Source: Bilophila sp964538355 (GTDB lineage Bacteria > Desulfobacterota > Desulfovibrionia > Desulfovibrionales > Desulfovibrionaceae). From it: a DNA stretch of 64,000 bases. The notes under the pieces are model-generated. The model saw only the letters and a program-made list of their open reading frames with translations, searched no databases and was not told the origin of the DNA. Both the position numbers and the translations under genes were made by a program. Position 1 is the first letter of the stretch, and every line of letters begins with the position of its first letter. This document shows, piece after piece, positions 52,534-61,010 of the stretch. The stretch spans positions 62,001 through 126,000 of the forward strand of contig CAZIFC010000005.1 of assembly GCA_964538355.1 (NCBI GenBank). Reading direction: 5' to 3'.

Positions 52534-53670
52534 ATGCAGGAAACAATAAGCCGCCTTGTCCAAGGACTTGACGATTCCGCCCTGCGTTTCATCGAGGCCT
52601 GCGTACGTCACGAGCGCGAAAGCCGTGAAGCCTCCGTTCCCCTTCCATCCCGCCACCCCGGTGGGCAATTCACCGTTCCCGACACTGTCCGCCATCTGAC
52701 ATCGGAACAGCTTGACGCCGTCTCCCAATCCTTTCTCGAGTGGTACAGGGCGGCGGCCACAAACGCACAATGCCGCTCCCGGGGCAGGATCTGGCTGGTT
52801 TTCCTGCTCATCCGCTACGGAGCCTTGCGTCTGGGCGAAGCTCTGGCCCTCAATGACCGCGAGGATATCGACTTTGCGCGCTCGCTTGTCATTGTCCGGG
52901 GGCAGGTTGTACGGGAGCTTCAGTTTCCCGAAAACATCATGGAGGAGATCCGCCAGATTCTGGAGTCTCCGGTCATGTTCGGACTGCGCGGAGAAGTGCT
53001 GCGCCTTGATCAGGGCTATGTGCGCCGCATGTTTTACGAACGCTCCAAAGATGCCAACCTGCCGAAAGAGCTGCTCAGCCCTCGCGTCATCCGGCACTCA
53101 AGAGGCATCGAGCTTTTGCGCGGCGATGTGCCGCTGAAAATCGTGCAGCAATTTCTGGGGCAGCAAAGCCCTGCCCTTACCGCAAGTTACCTTCATTTTT
53201 CACACGAAGATGCGAGGCGGATAGTGCACTCGCATCTCAGGAGAGAAGCCATGAAGAAGACCAGTGCCCGAAATGCCTTTACAGGCATCATCAACCGCAT
53301 CAAGCGCAGTGATCTGCTGGCCGAAGTGGAAATCCTGACCAACACCGGCCTGACCGTGGTAGCCGTCATCACTACGGACAGCGCGGACAATCTGGAGCTG
53401 CGCGAAGGCCTGAACGCCACGGCGACCATCAAGGCCCCGTGGGTCATCATCAACACCGGAGACGCTCCCACCAGCGCACGGAATCATTTTTCGGGCAAGG
53501 TCAAGAGCATCCAGACGGGAGACATCGAGACGGAAGTGGTTGTCTCGCTTGACGAGGGGAGCACAGTGGTCGCCCTGATCACTACCCAGAGTGCCCACAA
53601 GCTCAAGCTGGACGCCGGAAAGCCCGTTTCCGTCATGTTCAAGGCCTTTGCCGTTGTGCTGGGCGTGTAG
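52534..53670 (+). CDS. tunR: TunR-type molybdate/tungstate regulator: recombinase-like domain plus two Mop domains
   Basis: Regulator of Mo/W transport of the kind described in Desulfovibrio as TunR. The start at ATG 52534 after TAGAGGAG gives 378 residues. A tyrosine-recombinase-like DNA-binding domain fills about 60-235: YGALRLGEALALND keeps the first Arg; PRVIRHSRGIELLRG keeps the second Arg but lacks the His of HxxR; FLGQQS has Gln for the last His; ASYLHF keeps a Tyr. Two oxyanion-binding Mop/TOBE repeats follow (about 240-308 and 314-378). An internal ATG at 53251 has its own AGGAGAG site. The long open frame upstream is chance. Confidence 0.88.
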   Translation: MQETISRLVQGLDDSALRFIEACVRHERESREASVPLPSRHPGGQFTVPDTVRHLTSEQLDAVSQSFLEWYRAAATNAQCRSRGRIWLVFLLIRYGALRLGEALALNDREDIDFARSLVIVRGQVVRELQFPENIMEEIRQILESPVMFGLRGEVLRLDQGYVRRMFYERSKDANLPKELLSPRVIRHSRGIELLRGDVPLKIVQQFLGQQSPALTASYLHFSHEDARRIVHSHLRREAMKKTSARNAFTGIINRIKRSDLLAEVEILTNTGLTVVAVITTDSADNLELREGLNATATIKAPWVIINTGDAPTSARNHFSGKVKSIQTGDIETEVVVSLDEGSTVVALITTQSAHKLKLDAGKPVSVMFKAFAVVLGV

Positions 53671-53691
53671 CAGAGAGGGATAAGAGATAAT

Positions 53692-53769
53692 GGAGGGGGG
53701 CGGGAGGACCTTTCTGAAGAAAGGCTCCTCCCGCCCCCAAACCTCCCCCCACCCTCCCCAAAGACGTTT
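53692..53769 (+). repeat. Palindromic repeat element, copy 1
   Basis: GGGGGCGGGAGG (53696-53707) pairs with CCTCCCGCCCCC (53727-53738) around an inner CCTTTC-TGAA-GAAAGG; a C-rich tail ends CAAAGACGTTT. It shares loop, arms and tail with copies at 59824 and 60911. It lies just past the tunR stop. Confidence 0.8.
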
Positions 53770-53827
53770 GTCCTTATCGAATCCCTGTTGCAGAGTGTTC
53801 CGCCCACACGGTCATGCGCGCAGGCGC

Positions 53828-53862
53828 AAGGAACCTCCCCCTTTCGGGGAAGGTTCCTTTTT
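53828..53862 (+). terminator. Terminator after tunR
   Basis: AAGGAACC and CCCC pair with GGGG and GGTTCCTT across CTTTC, followed by TTTTTG. It stands between tunR and the convergent modC. Confidence 0.85.
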
Positions 53863-53920
53863 GTTACGAGGGTTGTAAGTCATGGTTGTGCGTGAGGTTT
53901 GAGGGGGGACAAGCGGCTCC

Positions 53921-54676
53921 TCAAACCTCCACCAGCGGCGCGAGAAAGGACAGCGCATCCGGGGACTGGGCACGGCGGACGGGATAATCTTCCATCAAGT
54001 GCCGGATAGAGCCATTCCGGTACACCGCCAACGAGTCCGCAAAGGCATCCACATCCGCAGGGTCATGGGTGATGAGCACCAGCGGGATATGCCACTCGTC
54101 GAGCAGGGAGCGGATTTCCCGCCGCATTCTCTCCCGCAACAGGGGATCGAGCGCGGCAAACGGCTCGTCCAGCAGCAGCATCCGGGGGGCGGTGACGAGG
54201 GCCCGGGCCAGAGCCACCCGCTGCCGCTGTCCACCGGAAATCTCACGCGGATACCGTTCGGCAAGGTGTCCGACCTCGAAACGTTCGAGCAGCTCCTCAA
54301 CCGACTTTCGAGCCGCCGGCGAGGGACGTCCAAACAGCGTCCGCCGTTTGCGGTCAAGGGCGAACTCCACATTGCCGCGCACGGTCAGGTGCGGAAAAAG
54401 GGCATAATCCTGAAAGACATATCCCAGACGACGTTCCCTTGCCGGAAGGTTGATATGCCGGTCAGAGGCGTACAGCACCGCATCCCCGACCATGACATGC
54501 CCCTCATCAGGATGGACAAGCCCCGCAAGAGCCTGAAGCGTGAGCGTCTTGCCGGAACCGGAATGTCCGAACAGCACCAGCCTCCGCGTGGAACAGGAAA
54601 ACGAAACATCAAGGCAAAAGCCGTCACCCCGCCCTTTTCCGGGCGCAAGACGCTTTCGGATACAAAGATCAAGCAT
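53921..54676 (-). CDS. modC: Molybdate ABC transporter ATPase, short form without TOBE domain
   Basis: ATPase of molybdate import. The start at ATG 54676 overlaps the modB stop by one base (TGATG) and gives 251 residues. Walker A GHSGSGKT (near 38), Q-loop VFQDYALFPH, signature ISGGQRQRVALARAL and Walker B LLLDEPFAALD are intact. Typical ModC (about 350) has a C-terminal Mop/TOBE regulatory domain, absent here. Confidence 0.93.
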   Translation of the reverse strand: MLDLCIRKRLAPGKGRGDGFCLDVSFSCSTRRLVLFGHSGSGKTLTLQALAGLVHPDEGHVMVGDAVLYASDRHINLPARERRLGYVFQDYALFPHLTVRGNVEFALDRKRRTLFGRPSPAARKSVEELLERFEVGHLAERYPREISGGQRQRVALARALVTAPRMLLLDEPFAALDPLLRERMRREIRSLLDEWHIPLVLITHDPADVDAFADSLAVYRNGSIRHLMEDYPVRRAQSPDALSFLAPLVEV

Positions 54677-55371
54677 CAGCGGCCTGCCCTTCCGCCGAAC
54701 AGCCTGTCGGCGAGTACAAGGATGGTGAGGCACAGGCCCGAGGTCAGGACGACAAGCACGGTGGCCTGCTCGTCATTGCCCGCCTGAAACGCATCATAAA
54801 TGGCAAGGGCCAGCGTCTGCGTCTTGCCGGGAATATTGCCCGCGATCATCAGGGTCGCACCGAATTCGCCCATGCCGCGCGCAAAGGCCAGCATGGCCCC
54901 CGCCACGATGCCGCGCCACGCCAACGGAAGCGATACCCGCCAGAACACCCGCCATTCGGAAGCCCCCAGCGTGCGGGCCGCGTTCTCAAGACGGGGATCG
55001 ACAAGCTCCAGCGCGGCGCGCGCCGACTTGTAAATCAGCGGAAAGACGACAACCGTAGCCGCAACCACCGCACCCTGCCATGAAAAGATCAGATTGATGC
55101 CGCACTCCGCCAGCCACGGCCCGATAAGCCCGCGCCGCCCGACCAGCAGGATAAGATAATAGCCAAGCACGGTTGGCGGCAGTATCATGGGAAGCGTACA
55201 CAAGGCGTCCAGCACGGCGGAAAAGGGCGAACGCCGCCGGGCCAGCATCCAGGCGGCAGCGACTCCGGCGCAAAAGGAAGCCGCCGTAGCCAGCCCGGCG
55301 ACCTTCAACGACAACAGGATGGGCGACCACGGAACCGCGCCCCCCGCAAAAAAATCCGAGACCGTATTCAT
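54676..55371 (-). CDS. modB: Molybdate ABC transporter permease
   Basis: Membrane subunit of the molybdate importer. The product is 231 residues with five to six hydrophobic segments and the ABC-permease EAA loop GASEWRVFWRVSLPLAWRGI, typical of ModB. VLGYYLILLVGRRG is also family-like. First gene of modBC; modA lies apart beyond tunR. Confidence 0.94.
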   Translation of the reverse strand: MNTVSDFFAGGAVPWSPILLSLKVAGLATAASFCAGVAAAWMLARRRSPFSAVLDALCTLPMILPPTVLGYYLILLVGRRGLIGPWLAECGINLIFSWQGAVVAATVVVFPLIYKSARAALELVDPRLENAARTLGASEWRVFWRVSLPLAWRGIVAGAMLAFARGMGEFGATLMIAGNIPGKTQTLALAIYDAFQAGNDEQATVLVVLTSGLCLTILVLADRLFGGRAGR

Positions 55372-55622
55372 GCTCTCGACATGCCCTAATCACGTTTCCT
55401 CTGCAATATGGTCACGAAAAAAAATGGCGCAGGAACATCGGGAAGGGGCCTTCCCTCCCCGTTTTCCATCCTATGTATTTTCGTATAAGAATATTTTATA
55501 CCCGGAATTGGTTTCGATTGTGAATATTTCTATTGTCATCGGATACCAAAGGCGTTAGTTTTGCAGGCGAAGCAAACCCGGCTTTCCATCCGGGACAAAT
55601 ACAGAAAGAACGGGAACATCCA

Positions 55623-57290
55623 ATGCAGGAACTTTCAGAATACACCAGACGGCCCTGGGATGTCGTTATCATCGGCGGCGGAGCCACGGGCGCGGGAACC
55701 CTGCGCGATCTCGCCATGCGCGGCGTCAGGGTGCTGCTGCTCGAACAGCGGGATCTTGTCCACGGCACGAGTTCGCGTTTCCACGGCCTGCTCCACAGCG
55801 GCGCGCGCTATGCCGTGAAGGATGCCGAGGCCGGACGCGAGTGCATCGAGGAAAACCGCATCCTCCGGCGCATCGGCAAGCATTGCGTTGAAGAGACGGA
55901 AGGCTTTTTTGTCCGTTCCCGCGAGGACGGGGCGGATTTCGAAGCCAGCTGGGTCATGGCCTGCGACAAGTGCGGCATCGAGGCAACGCCCCTTTCCGTG
56001 AAGGAGGCCCGCCTCCTCGAACCCAATCTTGCCGCGGACATCGTCTCCGTCTACCGCGTGCCGGATTCCGCCGTGGACGGTTTCCGCCTCGTGTGGCAGA
56101 ACGTCCAGAGCGCGCTGCGCCACGGCGCGGGCTTCCGCACCTATACGGAAGTCACGTCCATCGTCAGTGCCAACGGGCGGGTGACGGGGGTGCGCGTGCG
56201 CGATACCCGCACCGGAGAACGTGCCGAAATCCCCTGCGCCTTTGTGGTGAACGCCGCCGGGAGCTGGGTTGGCGAGCTGGCCCGCACCGCCGGGCTGACC
56301 ATCAACGTCAGGCCCGACCGCGGCACGCTGGTGGCCTTCAACCACCGCTTTACCAGCCGCGTGATCAACCGCCTCCGCAAGGCGTCCGACGGCGATATCT
56401 TTGTCCCGCACGGTTCCATCACCATCCTCGGCACCACCTCCAAAAAGACGGAAAATCCCGACGACACCGTGCCGGATACCGCCGAAGTCCGCACCCTGCT
56501 CGACATCGGGCGCGTGCTCTTCCCGGACATCGACAGCTACCGCATCCTGCGGACGTTTGCGGGAACCCGCCCGCTCTATACCGCCGATCCCTCCGCCGAG
56601 GGCCGGGGCGCATCCCGCAACTTCGTAGTGCTCGATCATGAGCATGAGGGGTTGAAGGGCATGGCAACCATCTGCGGCGGCAAACTGACCACCTACCGGC
56701 TCATGGGCGAACGCATGGCGGATCTCGTCTGCGGCAAGCTCGGCGTATCCGCGCCCTGCCGCACCGCCGTGGAACCGCTGGTGGAAGAGCCTTCCGCCGA
56801 GCTGATGGGCCGCGCCCGCAAGGTGTTCCCGGCGCAGGGGCTTGAACAGGCCCAGTCCCGCCTTGGGGACAGCTTTGCCGCCACGGTCGAACGGCTCGAA
56901 GCCGCCCCGTGGAAAAAGGCCCTGCTCTGCGAATGCGAACGCGTGACCGTTGCGGAATTCGAGCAGGTGGCCTCCGAAGGCACCTCCCATTCCCTGAACG
57001 ACATCCGCCGCCGCACCCGCATGGGCATGGGTACCTGTCAGGGCAGCTTCTGCGGGCTGCGCGGCGTAGGCGCGGTACTGGAGGCCCACCTTCTTCCTGC
57101 CGGAATGCACGCCTGTTCCTCCGGCGAATGCGACGCCGCGCCCTGCGGTGCGCCCGATCTGCTCCAGAGCTTCCAGCAGGAACGCTGGTACGGCATCCGC
57201 CCGGTGCTGTGGGGCAGCGAACTGCGGGAAACCGAGCTGGCGCGCGGCATGTACGGCGCGACCCTCAACGTTGACGGAGCCGACGAATGA
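55623..57290 (+). CDS. glpA: Anaerobic glycerol-3-phosphate dehydrogenase, large FAD subunit
   Basis: Oxidises glycerol-3-phosphate to dihydroxyacetone phosphate. The start at ATG 55623 gives 555 residues; upstream frame to 55533 is non-credible. FAD site VVIIGGGATGAGTLRDL, HGTSSRFHGLLHSGARYAV for substrate and flavin, and a C-terminal BFD-like [2Fe-2S] region with CECERVTVAEF and TCQGSFCG. Overlaps glpB by ATGA. Confidence 0.95.
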   Translation: MQELSEYTRRPWDVVIIGGGATGAGTLRDLAMRGVRVLLLEQRDLVHGTSSRFHGLLHSGARYAVKDAEAGRECIEENRILRRIGKHCVEETEGFFVRSREDGADFEASWVMACDKCGIEATPLSVKEARLLEPNLAADIVSVYRVPDSAVDGFRLVWQNVQSALRHGAGFRTYTEVTSIVSANGRVTGVRVRDTRTGERAEIPCAFVVNAAGSWVGELARTAGLTINVRPDRGTLVAFNHRFTSRVINRLRKASDGDIFVPHGSITILGTTSKKTENPDDTVPDTAEVRTLLDIGRVLFPDIDSYRILRTFAGTRPLYTADPSAEGRGASRNFVVLDHEHEGLKGMATICGGKLTTYRLMGERMADLVCGKLGVSAPCRTAVEPLVEEPSAELMGRARKVFPAQGLEQAQSRLGDSFAATVERLEAAPWKKALLCECERVTVAEFEQVASEGTSHSLNDIRRRTRMGMGTCQGSFCGLRGVGAVLEAHLLPAGMHACSSGECDAAPCGAPDLLQSFQQERWYGIRPVLWGSELRETELARGMYGATLNVDGADE

Positions 57291-58576
57291 TCAAGAGAAA
57301 ACCGTATGACGTCATGATTGCCGGAGGCGGTCTTTCCGGCCTCTCTGCGGCCCTGTTTGCGGCCAGGGCCGGGAAACGCCCCCTCCTCGTCACCAAGGGT
57401 TCCGGGGTGCTGGCCATCGGCGGCGGAACCATCGACGTGCTCGGCTACCGTTCCGACGGCACGCCCCTGTCTTCTCCTTTCGACGGATTCGAGAGCCTCG
57501 CCCCGCGCCACCCGTATTCCCTCATCGGCGCGGAAACGGTCGGAAAGGCCCTGTCCGGCTTCCTCGAACTCTGCGAGGAAGGCGGCTGCCCCTACCTCTG
57601 CAACGGCGAACGCAACACCCGCGTGGTGACGGCTCTGGGCACCACCAAGCCGAGCTACCTCGTGCCGCATACCATGTCGATGCACGGCGTGGCGGAAGCA
57701 GCCAACCTCTTCATTGCGGGCGTGGAAGGCCTGAAGGACTTCTCTCCCGCGCTGGTGGCGCAGGGCCTGCAAACCCGCCGGGCCTACGCGGGCAAAAACA
57801 TCGTCCCGGTCATCCTGCCCAGCCCGTTCCCGCTCCAGCGCGACCTGTCCACGCTGGATCTGGCCCGCTATCTCGACACCCCCGAGGGCATCCTCTGGCT
57901 GAGCAAGAGCCTGAACAAGCATATCGTGCGCGGCATTCCCGGCGCGGTGTTCGTCCCGGCGATCCTCGGGACAGCCGCCAACAGCAACGTGCATACCGAA
58001 CTGAAAAACCGCACCGGCCATATCATCAACGAAATCTCCAGCCTGCCTCCGGCGGTGACGGGCCTGCGCCTGCACGCCCTGCTGCTCCGGCTGCTGAAAA
58101 AATATGATGTCGATCTGATCGAGCACGCCACCGTCACCGGCTCCGAAGTCACGGACGGGCACTGTTCCGCGCTGTTTACCACCAGCAACGGGCAGGAACG
58201 CCGCTACGAGGCGCGTTCTTTCATCATCGCTACGGGCGGGGTGCTTGGCGAAGGCTTCGCAACCGAACCCGAACGCGCGTGGGAGCCGGTTTTCAACCTC
58301 GATCTGCCGCTGAACCCTTCCTCTCCCAACTGGTCGCTGCCGGAAGCCTATCCTTCCTGCCGCCAGACTCCGGGGACACCGCGCCCGTCGCACGGGTTTG
58401 CCCTCCTCGGCCCGGATGTGGACGCCAAGCTACGCCCGCTCGGAAAGGACGGCACGCCCCTGTGCGACAACGTGTTCTTTGTCGGAAAGACGCTCGGGGG
58501 CTACGATCACGCCGCCGAAAAGTCCGGCAACGGCGTGGCGTTGTCCACGGCCTTCTTCGCAGCCATGAACGCCTGA
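57287..58576 (+). CDS. glpB: Anaerobic glycerol-3-phosphate dehydrogenase subunit B
   Basis: Flavoprotein subunit linking GlpA and the membrane anchor. The product is 429 residues (E. coli 419). FAD motif VMIAGGGLSGLSAALFAARAG at the N terminus, SGVLAIGGGTIDVLGY next, and GGVLGEGF and GKTLGGYDHAAEKSGNGVAL near the end. Sits between glpA (overlap) and glpC (7 bp). Confidence 0.95.
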   Translation: MIKRKPYDVMIAGGGLSGLSAALFAARAGKRPLLVTKGSGVLAIGGGTIDVLGYRSDGTPLSSPFDGFESLAPRHPYSLIGAETVGKALSGFLELCEEGGCPYLCNGERNTRVVTALGTTKPSYLVPHTMSMHGVAEAANLFIAGVEGLKDFSPALVAQGLQTRRAYAGKNIVPVILPSPFPLQRDLSTLDLARYLDTPEGILWLSKSLNKHIVRGIPGAVFVPAILGTAANSNVHTELKNRTGHIINEISSLPPAVTGLRLHALLLRLLKKYDVDLIEHATVTGSEVTDGHCSALFTTSNGQERRYEARSFIIATGGVLGEGFATEPERAWEPVFNLDLPLNPSSPNWSLPEAYPSCRQTPGTPRPSHGFALLGPDVDAKLRPLGKDGTPLCDNVFFVGKTLGGYDHAAEKSGNGVALSTAFFAAMNA

Positions 58577-58583
58577 GGTAGAC

Positions 58584-59813
58584 ATGAAACCCATTGAAAC
58601 TGTAGATAAATGCACTACCTGTTCCACCTGCGTGGCCTATTGTCCCGTCACCCGGGCGACGCGGGCCTTCAAAGGCCCGAAGCTCACCGGGCCGTCGTCC
58701 GAGCGGTTCCGCCTCTATGACGAAACCGGCGGCGGGGAGATCTCGGAAATCGAGGCTCTGGACTACTGCTCCAACTGCAAAAACTGCGACATCGCCTGTC
58801 CGTCCGGGGTCAAGATTTCGACCCTGAACATGCTGGCCCGCGCCGACTACTGCAAGAAACACAGGCCGCCTCTGCGCGACTGGGTGCTTTCGCACGGGCA
58901 CGCGCTGGGTCGGCTGGCCCGCCGTTTCCCCGGCTGGCTGGTCAAGGCAGGTTCCACCAACGCGCTGACCCGGCTCCTGCTGGATCAGTTCGGGGTGGAC
59001 GCCCGCGCGCCCATGCCGGTCTTTGTGCCGCGCAGCTTTACCGAGTGGATGGGCGACCACGCCGCGCTCCTTTCCCTCTCCGACCAGGCCCGTCTCACCA
59101 GGAAGGTCATCTTCTTCCCCGGCTGTTATGTGAACGACTACGACCCGCAGGTCGGGCGCGATCTGGTCTTTCTGCTGGAGAAGGCCGGCTACGAGGTCAT
59201 CGTCCCGGATTTCGAGTGCTGCGGCTTGCCGATGGTGGCGAACGGCTTCTTTGAGGATGCCCGCAGTGCCGCCTCGCGCAATGTCTCTCTGCTGGCTTCC
59301 GCCTCTGCCGAATCCATTCCGATTCTGACGGTTTGCCCCAGCTGCCAGCTCATGCTCAAGCAGGAATACGGCGAATATTTCCCCGATCTGGAGTCGCATG
59401 CCGCGCTTGTTCCCCGTATTCAGGACGCCTGCGAGTTTCTCATCGGGCTGTTCGAGTCCGGCGCGCTGGCTCTGTCCCTCCGTGAGGATGCCGCCAAGCT
59501 CGTCTATCATGCGCCCTGCCATCTCCGGGCGCAGGGCATCGGCAAGCCGGGGCTGGATCTCCTCCGCATGGCTGGGGCGAATGTCGAAGATGCCCGCTCC
59601 GGCTGCTGCGGTATTTCCGGCAGTTACGGGTTCAAAAAGGAAAAGTACGACGTGGCGGCCTCGGTCGGTTCCGAACTTTTCGATGTCGTCAAGTCCAGCG
59701 GTGCGGAACGCTGCGTATCCGAGTGCGGAACCTGCCGTTTGCAGATCTCCCATCACACCGGGTTGCCGTCCGTGCATCCCATTTCGTGGGTGCGCGGGTT
59801 GGTGAAAGAGTAG
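58584..59813 (+). CDS. glpC: Anaerobic glycerol-3-phosphate dehydrogenase subunit C
   Basis: Iron-sulfur anchor passing electrons to menaquinone. The product is 409 residues. Two [4Fe-4S] motifs: CTTCSTCVAYCPVT and CSNCKNCDIACPSG; two CCG domains: FFPGCYVND...ECCGLP and HAPCHLRAQG...GCCGISGSYGF. It ends just before a palindromic repeat copy. Confidence 0.96.
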   Translation: MKPIETVDKCTTCSTCVAYCPVTRATRAFKGPKLTGPSSERFRLYDETGGGEISEIEALDYCSNCKNCDIACPSGVKISTLNMLARADYCKKHRPPLRDWVLSHGHALGRLARRFPGWLVKAGSTNALTRLLLDQFGVDARAPMPVFVPRSFTEWMGDHAALLSLSDQARLTRKVIFFPGCYVNDYDPQVGRDLVFLLEKAGYEVIVPDFECCGLPMVANGFFEDARSAASRNVSLLASASAESIPILTVCPSCQLMLKQEYGEYFPDLESHAALVPRIQDACEFLIGLFESGALALSLREDAAKLVYHAPCHLRAQGIGKPGLDLLRMAGANVEDARSGCCGISGSYGFKKEKYDVAASVGSELFDVVKSSGAERCVSECGTCRLQISHHTGLPSVHPISWVRGLVKE

Positions 59814-59823
59814 AGAGAAGATG

Positions 59824-59907
59824 TTGGAGGGGGGAAGGAGAACCTTTCTGGAGAAAGGCTTCTCCTTCCCCCCTCCAAACCTCCCCCCTTCCTCTCCCAA
59901 GACTTTT
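59824..59907 (+). repeat. Palindromic repeat element, copy 2
   Basis: GGAGGGGGGAAGGAG (59826-59840) pairs perfectly with CTCCTTCCCCCCTCC (59862-59876) around CCTTTC-TGGA-GAAAGG; the tail ends CTCTCCCAAGACTTTT. Lies 10 bp after glpC. Confidence 0.85.
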
Positions 59908-59985
59908 AACTGGTGGGGAGGCTGCGCAACAGGAGTTCCGTTGTCTGTGGGGTTTGCGGAAAAGGGGATTGGAGAAAAGGCATGA

Positions 59986-60019
59986 GAAAAGGGAGCCTCC
60001 TGTGGAGACTCCCTTTTTT
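59986..60019. terminator. Bidirectional terminator between glpC and the pilin gene
   Basis: GGGAGCCTCC (59991-60000) and GGAGACTCCC (60004-60013) form a stem with AAAA before and TTTTTTG after, usable on both strands by the convergent glpC and pilin genes. Confidence 0.85.
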
Positions 60020-60035
60020 GTTGTTACATCATAAA

Positions 60036-60667
60036 TTAGTTACAAATAGGTGCACTGATAATCAATGCCTTGGCAAGGGTCACTTCAACAGAAGAAGGAT
60101 CCTTGACCTTTTCAATAGATACACTTGCAGCAATCTTTTCCTTTGTTCCTTCTTTTATCTTAAAACTCTCTTCACTAAGTGTTTCAGGCGCGGTTACGGA
60201 CCAACCATTATAGCCTGTACCGTCTTTAATACCTGTGAATGCTTCTGCAATTGCAGCCGTTCTGGCAGCAGCACAGCCGCCACCAGTGGCGGTATCTCCC
60301 TCTCCATAAGAGTTTTTCAATAAACTCTGTCCAAAAGACAAATTAAGGCGAGCCTGAACTTCTGCGATAAAGGCTGCTGCTGCTTTCTGTCGAGCTTCTT
60401 CCTGCATATCATAATATTTGGGGACGGCGACAGCGGCGAGGATGCCGAGGATGACCAAAACGGAAATGATTTNNNNNNNNNNNNNNNNNNNNNNNNNNNN
60501 NNNNNNNNNNNNNNNNNNNNNNNNNNNNNNNNNNNNNNNNNNNNNNNNNNNNNNNNNNNNNNNNNNNNNNNNTTGGGGACGGCGACAGCGGCGAGGATGC
60601 CGAGGATGACCAAAACGGAAATGATTTCAATGAGCGTAAAGCCCTGCTGCCCTCTAAGATTTCGCAT
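60036..60667 (-). CDS. Type IV pilin-like protein, interrupted by an assembly gap
   Basis: Prepilin with start ATG 60667: MRNLRGQQG cleaved before FTLIEIISVLVILGILAAVA, the class III signal with Glu at +5 and hydrophobic helix. After the gap the frame reads KYYDMQEEARQKAAAAFIAEVQ and a short globular end with two Cys (GGGCAAA and the final ICN). Removing the 100 N and one copy of the 55-bp duplication gives 477 nt, 158 residues, in frame. So the gene is probably intact. No other pilus gene is nearby. Function (pilus, pseudopilus) is unknown. Confidence 0.85.
60418..60627. other. Scaffold gap of 100 N flanked by an exact 55-bp duplication
   Basis: Bases 60418-60472 and 60573-60627 are identical (both start TTGGGGACGGCGACAG) and enclose 100 N at 60473-60572. 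The pattern is that of two contig ends overlapping by 55 bp but joined with a default gap. Confidence 0.95.
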
Positions 60668-60755
60668 TGTAACCTCCGCGTCTGGGTTGAGGGGGAAAGA
60701 TTGAAGGGATGTGGTGCATGGAAGCTCCTCTCCGTGTCCACACTACTTATTGATC

Positions 60756-60784
60756 TATATAGACTTTCAAATTTATGAAGTAAA
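60756..60784 (-). promoter_or_regulatory. Possible promoter of the pilin gene
   Basis: On the minus strand TTTACT (60784-60779), a 17-base spacer and TATATA (60761-60756), about 90 bp before the start. The -35 is weak. Nothing else recognised between 60668 and 60840. Confidence 0.4.
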
Positions 60785-60840
60785 GCCATTTTCCCCGCAC
60801 CTGTAATCCGCCAAAATCATACCCATTCCACACCGGACAG

Positions 60841-60870
60841 AAAAAAAGCCTCCCCCGAAACGGAGGAGGC
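60841..60870 (-). terminator. Terminator of the feo operon
   Basis: On the minus strand GCCTCCTCCG pairs with CGGGGGAGGC, followed by TTTTTTT. It lies 140 bp past the feoB stop, with repeat copy 3 in between. Confidence 0.9.
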
Positions 60871-60910
60871 ATACCCTGTATTCCCTGCGAACAGGGATTC
60901 GATAAACGTA

Positions 60911-60992
60911 AAAGTCTTTGGAGAGGAGGGGGTGGGGCTTGGGGAGGGGGAGGAGTAACCTTTCTCCAGAAAGGTGCTCCTCCCCCTCCCCA
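60911..60992 (-). repeat. Palindromic repeat element, copy 3 (reverse orientation)
   Basis: GGGGAGGGGGAGGAG (60941-60955) pairs with CTCCTCCCCCTCCCC (60977-60991) around CCTTTC-TCCA-GAAAGG. Read on the minus strand it ends CTCTCCAAAGACTTTT, the same tail as copy 2. It lies inside the feoB 3' untranslated region. Confidence 0.85.
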
Positions 60993-61010
60993 ACAATCCA
61001 ATCCAACCCC

